23,371 nt of DNA, taken from IMG/VR virus record IMGVR_UViG_3300036978_000130, positions 1-23,371 of that record, one strand, 5' to 3'. The stretch comes from a virus. The stretch's first letter is position 1. The number at the start of each line of letters is the position of its first letter. Shown piece after piece: positions 1-8,153 of this stretch. The notes beneath the pieces were generated by a model. It made no database searches. It was not told where the DNA came from and saw only the letters and a program-made list of their open reading frames with translations. Both the position numbers and the translations under genes were made by a program.

Positions 1-2831
1 CCGCAGAGGCTCGTGCAGCCCGAGATGCTGCCGATGCCTACAAGCAGCGTCAGAGTCCTGAACAGGCTCGTAAGACCTCCTACACCCGCTCCTACAACGA
101 GCAGATCGCTGCCGGGGTCGATGAGGCGACTGCCGTTGCCGAAGCCACCAAAAAGGGCGACCAGGCTGCTGCCGCTGCCAAGGATCGTCAGGACGCGTTC
201 GCGGCAAAGTACGGAAACCGCGAGCCGGCACAGGTGGTCATTCGCGCCAAACAGGCGCAGGTCGTTCAGAACCAGTTGGTCAAGGTTTCCACCGCTGCGC
301 TTGAGGAAGTTGACACCGCCGTCAAGGACTTCCGCAAGTTCTTTGGTTCTGACGAGAAGATCGCCAAGTCCCGCAACATGGACTTGGTTGACGCTGCACG
401 GGCAATTCTGTCGTACTACGGATTTGGCAAGGTTGACAAGAACCCTGCCGACTACATCAAGAAACTTGAGGCATACAACCCCGAGTTGTACGCAGAGATT
501 GAGCCGCTGATCAGTCAGGCCAGTACGGGCGTTCGTGACTACACGCAGATGACGATGGACGATTTCCGCATGCTGCGCGATGTCGTTGACGCGTTGTGGG
601 CGCAGTCGCGGCGTGACAAGCAGATCACCGTTGCCGGCAAGAAGATTGCGCTTGATGGCGTGTTGTCAGAACTTGACGCACGACTCAATGAGATCGGCGT
701 ACCAACGACCGTACCAGGCGAGAAGAGCGCACTGACTACTAAGGAGAAGTTTGCTGCCCACCTGTACAGCGCGAAGGCGTTGCTGCGGCGGGTCGAGAAT
801 TGGGCTGATGCAACTGACGGTGCTGGCGGTGTTGGCGCGTTCACCAAGTACATCTACCGTCCCGTAAAGGATGCTGTCAACGCGTACCGAGTAGACCGAA
901 ACAACTACGTCAAGCGGTTTGTTGACCTTGTCAGCACACTTGATCTGCCTGTTGGCAAGATCACATCACCGGAACTTGACTACACGTTCGGTGTTGGAAA
1001 CGGCGGCATCGGCAAGGCCGAATTGCTTGGCGCAATGTTGCACACTGGTAACGAAAGCAACTACAAGAAGTTGCTGATCGGACGCAAGTGGGGCGAGTTC
1101 AACGATAATGAGTCAGTCAACACATCACGTTGGGACGCGTTTGTTGGTCGCATGATTACCGAAGGCGTGTTGACAAAGGAGGACTTTGACTTCTTGCAAG
1201 CGGTATGGGATCTTAATGAGGAGATCAAGCCAATTGCACAAAGGGCGCACCGCGACCTGTACGGCTACTACTTCAAGGAAGTGGAAGCGACTTCGTTCAC
1301 CAACAGGTTTGGTACATATCGAGGTGGATATGTTCCTGCAAAGACCGATGCTGCGATTGTGCGCGACGCGCAGCGTCAGGCAAAGGCCGAAGAACTTGAA
1401 GCCGACTTCCGGTCATCAATGCCAAGTACTGGCATGGGATTCACCAAGGGTCGTGTTGAATACAACAAGCCACTCAGTCTTGACGTACGGCTGATGGCGA
1501 AGCACATTGACGATGTGTTGCGTTTCGCTCATATCCAGCCGGCTATCAAGGACGCACTACGCATTGTCAACAATCGTGCGTTCGCTGACAAGTTAAGCAG
1601 CATTGACCCGACCGCTGTTGAGTTCATGTTGCTTCCTTGGCTGAACCGAACCGCTCGCCAGTCAACAAACGAGCCTGGTAGGAACAAGGTCATTGACAAT
1701 TTCTGGCGCACCCTGCGCTCGCGCACGGGCATGTCAATCATGTTTGCCAACCTGCGAAACGCATTGCAGCAGGTGACCGGGTTGTTCCCATCTGCGCTCA
1801 AAGTGTCAAAGGGAGCGTTGAAGGACTCGCTGTTTGCTTACCTCGCAAGTCCACGAAAGACCGCCGAGGCAATTGCCGGCCTGTCTCCGTTTATGAACGA
1901 GCGCATGCACTCGCAAATCTTTGAGATTCAAGATCAGATGAACGACCTGCTGTTGAACCCAAGCAAGTTCGACAAGATTCAGAAGTGGTCACAGCACCAC
2001 GGTTACTTCCTACAGTCAGCGTTTCAGAACTTCGTTGACATCGTGACTTGGAACGGCAAGTACAACCAGGTGCTGTCAGAAATTGGTACTACTCTTTCTG
2101 ACAGCGAAGCACAGGCCGAGGCTATTCAACAGGCTGACGCTGCCGTCCGTTCGACGCAAGGCAGCATGTCGGCAGAGGACGTTGCGGCCTTTGAGGTTGG
2201 CTCACCGTTCTACAAGACCTTTGTGCAGTTCACGGGTTACTTCAACATGCTTGCCAACCTGAATACTGACGAGTATGTCAAGGTGCTTCGCGACCTTGGA
2301 TGGCGCGGAAACAAGGGCAAGTTGGTGTCAATCTACATGCTTGGGTTCCTTGCCCCGACTTTGGTGGCAGACGCTATCGCCCGTTCTCTTGGTGCTGGCT
2401 GGGACGATGATGACGATGGATACCTTGACGATGTCGCTGACTGGTTCTTCGGTAGTCAGGTGCGAGCGGGAGCAGCAATGGTTCCGTTTGGGTCTGCCGC
2501 GTACACGGCATTCGCCGCAGGGTTCACCGCCCGGACATACGACGACCGAATCACAAGTAGCCCATCAATTGGTTCGCTTGAGGCATCGACCGTTGGCGTT
2601 GGCAAGGCGGTTGTCAACCTTGCATCCGATGACAAGGAACTCACGGGCAGGAACGTGCGCGATGTGTTGACACTCATCACGAATGCAACCGGAGTTCCGG
2701 TGTCCGTCCTCGGTCGCCCCATCGGTTACCAAATGGAAGTTGCTCGCGGCAAGGTCGAGCCGACCAACCCAATCGACTACATGCGCGGACTGATCACAGG
2801 TGTGCCAAGCGCAGAGAGCAAGAAGAAGTGA
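1..2831 (+). CDS. Large internal virion / ejection-type protein, C-terminal part (5' truncated by window)
   Basis: The reading frame is open from position 3 without a stop, so the gene starts left of the window; at least 942 residues are present. The visible N-terminal part is rich in Ala, Glu, Lys and Gln and looks helical or coiled-coil. The central part carries the block NLRNALQQVTGL, and later GSPFYKTFVQFTGYFNMLAN followed by a hydrophobic stretch (LVSIYMLGFLAPTLVADAIA) and an acidic run WDDDDDGYLDD. This combination is typical of the very large internal or ejected virion proteins (and 'large polyvalent' proteins) of T7-like and related podoviruses, which enter the cell envelope with the DNA. 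No catalytic motif is evident. The gene just precedes the tail-fibre genes, as in that phage group. The phage virion assignment is fairly safe; the exact family is inferred from style, not from a search. Confidence 0.65.
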   Translation, partial: AEARAARDAADAYKQRQSPEQARKTSYTRSYNEQIAAGVDEATAVAEATKKGDQAAAAAKDRQDAFAAKYGNREPAQVVIRAKQAQVVQNQLVKVSTAALEEVDTAVKDFRKFFGSDEKIAKSRNMDLVDAARAILSYYGFGKVDKNPADYIKKLEAYNPELYAEIEPLISQASTGVRDYTQMTMDDFRMLRDVVDALWAQSRRDKQITVAGKKIALDGVLSELDARLNEIGVPTTVPGEKSALTTKEKFAAHLYSAKALLRRVENWADATDGAGGVGAFTKYIYRPVKDAVNAYRVDRNNYVKRFVDLVSTLDLPVGKITSPELDYTFGVGNGGIGKAELLGAMLHTGNESNYKKLLIGRKWGEFNDNESVNTSRWDAFVGRMITEGVLTKEDFDFLQAVWDLNEEIKPIAQRAHRDLYGYYFKEVEATSFTNRFGTYRGGYVPAKTDAAIVRDAQRQAKAEELEADFRSSMPSTGMGFTKGRVEYNKPLSLDVRLMAKHIDDVLRFAHIQPAIKDALRIVNNRAFADKLSSIDPTAVEFMLLPWLNRTARQSTNEPGRNKVIDNFWRTLRSRTGMSIMFANLRNALQQVTGLFPSALKVSKGALKDSLFAYLASPRKTAEAIAGLSPFMNERMHSQIFEIQDQMNDLLLNPSKFDKIQKWSQHHGYFLQSAFQNFVDIVTWNGKYNQVLSEIGTTLSDSEAQAEAIQQADAAVRSTQGSMSAEDVAAFEVGSPFYKTFVQFTGYFNMLANLNTDEYVKVLRDLGWRGNKGKLVSIYMLGFLAPTLVADAIARSLGAGWDDDDDGYLDDVADWFFGSQVRAGAAMVPFGSAAYTAFAAGFTARTYDDRITSSPSIGSLEASTVGVGKAVVNLASDDKELTGRNVRDVLTLITNATGVPVSVLGRPIGYQMEVARGKVEPTNPIDYMRGLITGVPSAESKKK

Positions 2832-2844
2832 TAGTACCCGTATG
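2832..2844 (+). repeat. Intergenic 13-mer TAGTACCCGTATG, copy 1
   Basis: The 13-base word TAGTACCCGTATG directly follows the stop codon of the large virion gene. An identical copy sits at the end of the terminase large-subunit gene (23286-23298). I saw no other copy on either strand. Both copies stand at a gene end, in a short gap before the next plus-strand gene. It could be a phage promoter or another regulatory or processing site; the role is not known. Confidence 0.6.
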
Positions 2845-2892
2845 GAACATGCAAATGAATACTCTTTCAGCAACCTTTAGGAGCCAAGTCCC

Positions 2893-5448
2893 ATGACGAT
2901 TAGTTCAACAGTACGAATCGCTGGGCCGTTTATAGGCACAAGCACGGCGACCGTCTTTCCGTTCGCGTTTAAGGTGTTTACTGCTACAAACTTGCAGGTT
3001 GTCCGTGTTGACACATCAACAGGACTTGAGTCACCGTTGTTTCTGACCACCGATTACACGGTGTCGTTGAACGCAGACCAAGACAGTAACCCCGGTGGCA
3101 GCCTAACGCTGCTTGCCGTGTTGGCGACCGGGTTCAACATGATCATCACTTCGGACATTGCAAACCTGCAACCGACCGACTTGACGAATCAGGGTGGGTT
3201 CTACCCCGAGGTCATCACCGACGCGCTCGACCGCGCAACGATTCAGATCCAGCAGATGGCTGACGAGTTGACACGGTCTATCAAGATCCCTGTCACCGAC
3301 GGCCTAAGCCTTGACATGGAGTTGCCAACCGCAGCCGCTCGCGCCAACTCGTTCCTTGCGTTTGACGCAACGGGCGAGCCAACGGTGGTGACGGCAGGTT
3401 CGGCTGGTTCGCCTACCTCAATCACCCGTCAGCAGTTCAGCGGTACAGGGTCGCAGGTCGCCTACACGCTTGCGTCAGACCCCGGTGCGCTTGGGAACTC
3501 CTGCGAGGTGTTTGTTGGTGGCATCTACCAACAGCGCGACACCTACACGATTGCCGGCACAACGCTGACGTTTACCGCAGCACCTGTGGCTGGCACTGAC
3601 AACATCGAAGTTGTCAACTTCCTGACCACGGCGATTGGCACGACTGACTCCTCGCTAATCACCTACGTTCCTGCGGGTGCGGGTGCGACGCAAAGGACGG
3701 TACAGGCCAAGTTGCGCGATGTCGTAAGCGTCAAGGATTTTGGCGTTGTTGGCGATAATGTAACTGACGATAGTGCTGCTTTGAATTTAGCCGTAGCCTT
3801 TTGTGTTAGTAACAACAAAAAGTTATGGTGTCCCGCTGGAATGACAGCCGTATTTCTTTCATCTGTTGTCGATATGAAAGGCCTGTCTGACATTTGGTTT
3901 GAATCACCAATCCGAGTAAGTTTGTCAATTACTCAACCCGCAATACTTTTAGGTGGATTCGCAGGCGGTACTGTTTGTTCTTGGACTTTCGATACGGTTT
4001 ACAACGATGCAAACATATTTAATCCAGGAACTTATCCAGTAATTCGCATATCTGGTCTAAAGCGAAGTACTGTTGTTCTCAATGGTTGTAACTATTTACA
4101 ACTTTATGCGGATAATACAAATCCAAGCACGGCATCCAATGGCTACAACAATTTCATTCTTGGTGGCGCACACGGAAAACTTTCTTTAACTGATTCTGGG
4201 GTAGCCCTATCTTGGAATAATGAAAATTGCTTTACTGGCGGTGGAGTTGAAGAACTTGAAATTATTGGCGTTGGATATCAACACAATCACAACAAGTTTT
4301 TTAACAATACTTTTGAGTCGCCAATGGCGATTTCAATGCAAAACGCAAGTGAAAATTTTGTATATGGTGCTAGATTTGAAAATGCCAGTTCTGAATTTGT
4401 TACCTTTGATAGTCTTTCATATAACAACGCAGTATTTAGAACATGGTCTGGTGCTGGTTATGTTGGTGCAAAATTCCTAAATGGGGTTTCAATTAGCGAT
4501 ACTGGGGCTGGCAATGTTGTATCAACAGAAGCCTGTTCTTCACACAAGCCAATTTGTATATTTTCTGTAACTCCGCAAGCAATGATTGTAGGCAATGCCT
4601 CTTTTAGTGCTTGCAATGATTATCGAGTTGCACAGCCAGGGCCGTATTTTAATCCAACCACATCTCAACTGATTGTTCCTGGATTAAAAAATCTAACTGC
4701 TGTTACAGCAAATACATTAATTGCTATAAGTGATTACATACCAGTAAGCATTGGCACTGTAATTGGGTACAGCGCAAAGTTTACGGGAACGCATGTTCGA
4801 TTGCCTGTATTTGTGTTTGACGCAAATATGAAACCGCTTACTAGCGAAGGAGCGGGTGGTAAGTATATTGATACCCCAGGGGTTAGTGCTATTCAAAATG
4901 TAGGTGGATATGGCGTTTATGTAACTGGTGGAAATTTGGACGAAGTTACCATAAATAATTCGACTACTGCAAGTGTAAGGAGATCAGACGTTGCATACAT
5001 TAGAATTGGCGCATTATCGCCAACTGCTAATTTTGTATTTGAAGAATTGTCTGCATTTGTATGGTCACCACCAAGCACTAAATTTACCACAGCAAATACT
5101 GCACAAAGATTTGTTGGGCCAACAATTTTGAATGGATCGCCCACTAAGGGCTGGCTACCTGTTGGATATCAAATTCTTGACACAAGCACCGGCCCAGCCA
5201 CCCATAGATATGTTTCGTTTTCATACGAAACTTTCTTGGCATCAAGCGCAAGTTTAGGTGCAACGTCCTTGACGGTAACCACAGTTTCTACAATTGCAAA
5301 CAGCGATATAGTTGGTTTGTTGTTAGATAATGGATCAACACATTGGTCAACTGTTAGTGGTTTAGCAGGAAGTACATTTACTGTGTCAGCCTTACCAAGT
5401 GCAGCCGCTGCTGGTAATCGCATTGTATTTAATAGATGGACTACATAA
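2893..5448 (+). CDS. Tail fibre / tailspike with T7-fibre-like N-terminus and pectate-lyase-type beta-helix
   Basis: 851 residues. Residues 1 to about 120 have the pattern of phage T7-type tail-fibre N-termini that attach to the tail (FPFAFKVFTATNLQVVRVD, then a 'DYTVSLNADQDSNPGGSLTLL' type strand pair). Residues about 175-245 form a second small beta module (QQFSGTGSQVAYTL through GTDNIEVVNF). At about 260-300 comes the linker GAGATQRTVQAKLRDVVSVK then DFGVVGDNVTDDSAALN, the classic entry into a pectate-lyase-like right-handed beta-helix, which fills most of the rest. The start ATG has AGGAG nine bases upstream. The product probably binds or degrades host surface polysaccharide. From about 3770 the DNA becomes clearly A+T richer than the N-terminal part, suggesting the beta-helix was acquired separately. 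No catalytic residues could be assigned. Confidence 0.88.
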   Translation: MTISSTVRIAGPFIGTSTATVFPFAFKVFTATNLQVVRVDTSTGLESPLFLTTDYTVSLNADQDSNPGGSLTLLAVLATGFNMIITSDIANLQPTDLTNQGGFYPEVITDALDRATIQIQQMADELTRSIKIPVTDGLSLDMELPTAAARANSFLAFDATGEPTVVTAGSAGSPTSITRQQFSGTGSQVAYTLASDPGALGNSCEVFVGGIYQQRDTYTIAGTTLTFTAAPVAGTDNIEVVNFLTTAIGTTDSSLITYVPAGAGATQRTVQAKLRDVVSVKDFGVVGDNVTDDSAALNLAVAFCVSNNKKLWCPAGMTAVFLSSVVDMKGLSDIWFESPIRVSLSITQPAILLGGFAGGTVCSWTFDTVYNDANIFNPGTYPVIRISGLKRSTVVLNGCNYLQLYADNTNPSTASNGYNNFILGGAHGKLSLTDSGVALSWNNENCFTGGGVEELEIIGVGYQHNHNKFFNNTFESPMAISMQNASENFVYGARFENASSEFVTFDSLSYNNAVFRTWSGAGYVGAKFLNGVSISDTGAGNVVSTEACSSHKPICIFSVTPQAMIVGNASFSACNDYRVAQPGPYFNPTTSQLIVPGLKNLTAVTANTLIAISDYIPVSIGTVIGYSAKFTGTHVRLPVFVFDANMKPLTSEGAGGKYIDTPGVSAIQNVGGYGVYVTGGNLDEVTINNSTTASVRRSDVAYIRIGALSPTANFVFEELSAFVWSPPSTKFTTANTAQRFVGPTILNGSPTKGWLPVGYQILDTSTGPATHRYVSFSYETFLASSASLGATSLTVTTVSTIANSDIVGLLLDNGSTHWSTVSGLAGSTFTVSALPSAAAAGNRIVFNRWTT

Positions 5449-5479
5449 ATTTAATTCATCACGACGAACTGGACTCCCC

Positions 5480-7330
5480 ATGCCACAGACCAAGCCAACA
5501 AGCGAACAGGTGACCTTCCTACAGGCCGGCACGGGCGCGACCCAGCGCACCGCGTTAGCGAAGTTGCGCGACACGGTCAGCGTCAAGGACTTTGGCGCGG
5601 TGGGGGATGGGGTGACAAATGATGCGTCTGCAATCAACAAAGCAATAACTGCTGCAATTGCCAATGGCGGTGGAACCGTATATTTTCCTGCCGGAACATA
5701 TAAGTGTTCCACTAGAATTGGAACATTTGTCAATGCAAACAATATCACGTTGCTCGGCTATGGCGCAGAAATTCAAAACTTTGCGGGTATAAATGTTGCT
5801 GGCTTGTTGCAGTTTGGAAATGCAGCACTTGATGTAAATGGAATGTATTCCGTATACGCAACGACAGTTACGAATTTGTCAATTCTTGGCATCAAGTTTA
5901 CATCAAGTAATGTATTCAACGTAACTAACCCAGGTAGATGGTCTGATCAAATGCCGATCAGCATAAACACAGCAAAAAATGTTGTGATTAGAGACTGTTC
6001 GTTTATAAATCAAGACTTTGCTTCTGTTGATTTTGGGGCGATGTGCAAAAATTGCATTGTTGATTCATGCTATTTCTACTCTTCTCAAATTGATGCTGGA
6101 TCAGCAAATTACGGAGTCAGAATTTTCTGCTATGGCGCGTCAACAAGTTATCAAAATGGTAACGGAGATTTAAGCCCAACCGATTTAACAACTGGAATTC
6201 TTAAAGTTGGGTATGCGCTTGTTTCTGATTCGTCGTTGTCATGGGGCCATGAAAATATAAATGTTGTCAATTGTCAATTTGAACAAATGAGTCATGGAGT
6301 TATGGTGTCCGCAGCGCGAAGAGGCGTTATCAGCGGTAACAGTTTTAAGAATATGACCACTAGGTCAATAAGTCTTACTACCTATTCTCAAGAATATTCA
6401 TGCTTTGGGAATATCCATTACTACGACACAACTCAACAGACCAGTCTTTCCGTGTCGGTGTTTTATGCACTTGGACAAGCAACATACAAACACAAAGTAA
6501 GCGGCGATAAATTTACGGTCATTGGTGCAATGCCAGTAGGAAGTGGATTTTCGCCAGTTAAGTGTTACATCAATTCACACGACTGGGAGATTTCAAATTG
6601 CACATTTGATATGCCGACATTTGCAGGTGGTGGCGGCTTTGGATCAATTTCCGTTGAGGACAATTCAGAAGGCCGAATTCAAAACAATTTCTTCAACACT
6701 CCTGCCGCAAGCAATTGCATTCTTATGACACCAGCACTTAATGTTACAAGTCCTGGATATCAAAGCAAGACAACAGAAATATCCGGAAACACGTTCTTTG
6801 CTTATTTAACTGGGGCAATTCTTATTTGGGATACAACATCAACCCCCGATGCAATTGTTATTAAAAACAACACCGTAAGCGATTTGGCAAACACAAGATT
6901 TATTGCAACAAACTTTTCTGCTGCTGGAAAGGTTGGGAAATTGTTTCTAGAAGGCAATTCAATATTGTCTACAACAATTACTTACTATGTATTTAACGCG
7001 ACTGCAAATCAAGCAGTGTTGCTAAATAAAGACATTCTTGAATTTAAAACCAACTTGACTACTGTCGGTGTTGCTAACCCATCGACAACATCTGTGTCAT
7101 TTAACTTTAGTTCATTTAGACTTCCACCTTGTTACAGTAGCGGCACAAAAATATACGATTATACAATTTATGGAAATCTTGAAAATGCTCAGGCAAGCAC
7201 CGATTTCTACTTTGCAATTACATCTGTAACTGCGTCAACAATCGTAGGAAACATAGTGAGAAATGCTGGGGCATCATTTCAATCAGCAACACTTGCAATG
7301 ACTGTTAGATTTCTTCCATATATTGTTTAA
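5480..7330 (+). CDS. Second tailspike-like protein with pectate-lyase-type beta-helix
   Basis: 616 residues from the ATG at 5480. The frame is open upstream, but that extension would overlap the end of the preceding gene and has no family character. Residues 10-55 repeat the hinge of the preceding tail protein: GTGATQRTALAKLRDTVSVK followed by DFGAVGDGVTNDASAINKA. Then come GGGTVYFPAGTYK and a long Asn/Ser/Val/Ile-rich beta-helix to about residue 500, and a separate C-terminal beta region. It lacks a tail-attachment N-terminus, so it may dock on the first fibre or on another adaptor. There is no clear Shine-Dalgarno; the 31-base gap after the previous gene suggests coupled translation. The hinge is G+C rich, the beta-helix A+T rich. 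Function inferred: receptor binding or glycan degradation. Confidence 0.85.
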   Translation: MPQTKPTSEQVTFLQAGTGATQRTALAKLRDTVSVKDFGAVGDGVTNDASAINKAITAAIANGGGTVYFPAGTYKCSTRIGTFVNANNITLLGYGAEIQNFAGINVAGLLQFGNAALDVNGMYSVYATTVTNLSILGIKFTSSNVFNVTNPGRWSDQMPISINTAKNVVIRDCSFINQDFASVDFGAMCKNCIVDSCYFYSSQIDAGSANYGVRIFCYGASTSYQNGNGDLSPTDLTTGILKVGYALVSDSSLSWGHENINVVNCQFEQMSHGVMVSAARRGVISGNSFKNMTTRSISLTTYSQEYSCFGNIHYYDTTQQTSLSVSVFYALGQATYKHKVSGDKFTVIGAMPVGSGFSPVKCYINSHDWEISNCTFDMPTFAGGGGFGSISVEDNSEGRIQNNFFNTPAASNCILMTPALNVTSPGYQSKTTEISGNTFFAYLTGAILIWDTTSTPDAIVIKNNTVSDLANTRFIATNFSAAGKVGKLFLEGNSILSTTITYYVFNATANQAVLLNKDILEFKTNLTTVGVANPSTTSVSFNFSSFRLPPCYSSGTKIYDYTIYGNLENAQASTDFYFAITSVTASTIVGNIVRNAGASFQSATLAMTVRFLPYIV

Positions 7331-7334
7331 CCAC

Positions 7335-7559
7335 ATGACCTCCTCCCACAACGAAGAACTGTTCCTCGCCATTGGTCGCCTAGAAGGCAAGGTGGATTCG
7401 TTGCTATCAATGCACAGCCAACACACGGACGCTCTGAAGGAACACGACGAGCGCATTCGATCTCTTGAATATTCACGCGGCTACATGCTCGGTTGGTCAG
7501 CGGCTATTGGAGCCGGCATGAGCCTCGCTGCTAGTTTCTTAATTCGCGCATTCACCTAA
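7335..7559 (+). CDS. Small coiled-coil protein with C-terminal membrane helix (XhlA-like layout)
   Basis: 74 residues from the ATG at 7335; an in-frame TTG at 7323 lies within the end of the previous gene and is less likely. Residues about 5-45 are a heptad-like amphipathic helix (EELFLAIGRLEGKVDSLL, then EHDERIRSLEYSRG). Residues about 50-72 are one hydrophobic segment (GWSAAIGAGMSLAASFLIRA). A short coiled coil followed by one membrane helix is the layout of XhlA/haemolysin-type phage lysis accessory proteins and of some small tail-associated proteins. The sequence alone does not settle which. Its position between tail genes fits either role. Confidence 0.7.
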   Translation: MTSSHNEELFLAIGRLEGKVDSLLSMHSQHTDALKEHDERIRSLEYSRGYMLGWSAAIGAGMSLAASFLIRAFT

Positions 7560-7568
7560 AGGAAACCC

Positions 7569-8138
7569 ATGGCTACTGACATTACTATCTCAACCGATAA
7601 GCCGTCCTACTCAACTACGGGGCTAATTGCCGTAACAAGCGGAACGGCGTACAGCACAATCGAACCGAACGCGGCTGCCCCGACCACTACTGGGCAGAAC
7701 TTCCTGATCGCAACCAACCTCGGCGACAAGCCGAGTCTGTTGCGACTTGCCCCGTTCTGCGGGGCGGCGGTTGCTCCTACGTCCGCAACGTTCGCCAGCG
7801 GCGGTCTTCGTGTAATTGGATGGTCGATTTACACGCAGACGAACGGTGACGCTTTCTATGTTCCACAGGTGCTTGCCGATCTTGCGCTTGGCCTGACCAC
7901 GGGAACGGTGCAAACTGAATTGGTCAACGGTGTAGCGCAGTACCCATTCTCAACGGTGACCGTTGGATCGGGTGTTCCAACCGTGAACTTGTATAGCCCT
8001 GGCACGGCTTCCGCGTCTAACGTGGAACCATGTGCTGCCGTCATTGATTGCATCGGAATGCAATTCATCCAACTTCAGTTCAAGGCAACAGCCAGCGTCA
8101 GCACCCCTAAGATGGGCGTTTTCCATTCATTCCTCTGA
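7569..8138 (+). CDS. Phage protein of unknown function, probably structural
   Basis: 189 residues, Thr/Ser/Ala/Val/Gly rich, with no membrane segment, no signal peptide and no recognisable catalytic motif; the composition suggests an all-beta protein. The start is supported by AAAGGA about five bases before the ATG. It lies between the tailspike genes and a long carbohydrate-binding-type protein in the same direction and G+C-rich codon style, so a virion or adsorption role is inferred from context only. I do not recognise the family. Confidence 0.7.
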   Translation: MATDITISTDKPSYSTTGLIAVTSGTAYSTIEPNAAAPTTTGQNFLIATNLGDKPSLLRLAPFCGAAVAPTSATFASGGLRVIGWSIYTQTNGDAFYVPQVLADLALGLTTGTVQTELVNGVAQYPFSTVTVGSGVPTVNLYSPGTASASNVEPCAAVIDCIGMQFIQLQFKATASVSTPKMGVFHSFL

Positions 8139-8153
8139 TCGGCAGGCACACCC

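Noticed and set aside
5392-5748. Minus-strand 118-codon frame in the tailspike gene
   Set aside because: Shadow of the conserved plus-strand hinge; no ribosome site or family features.
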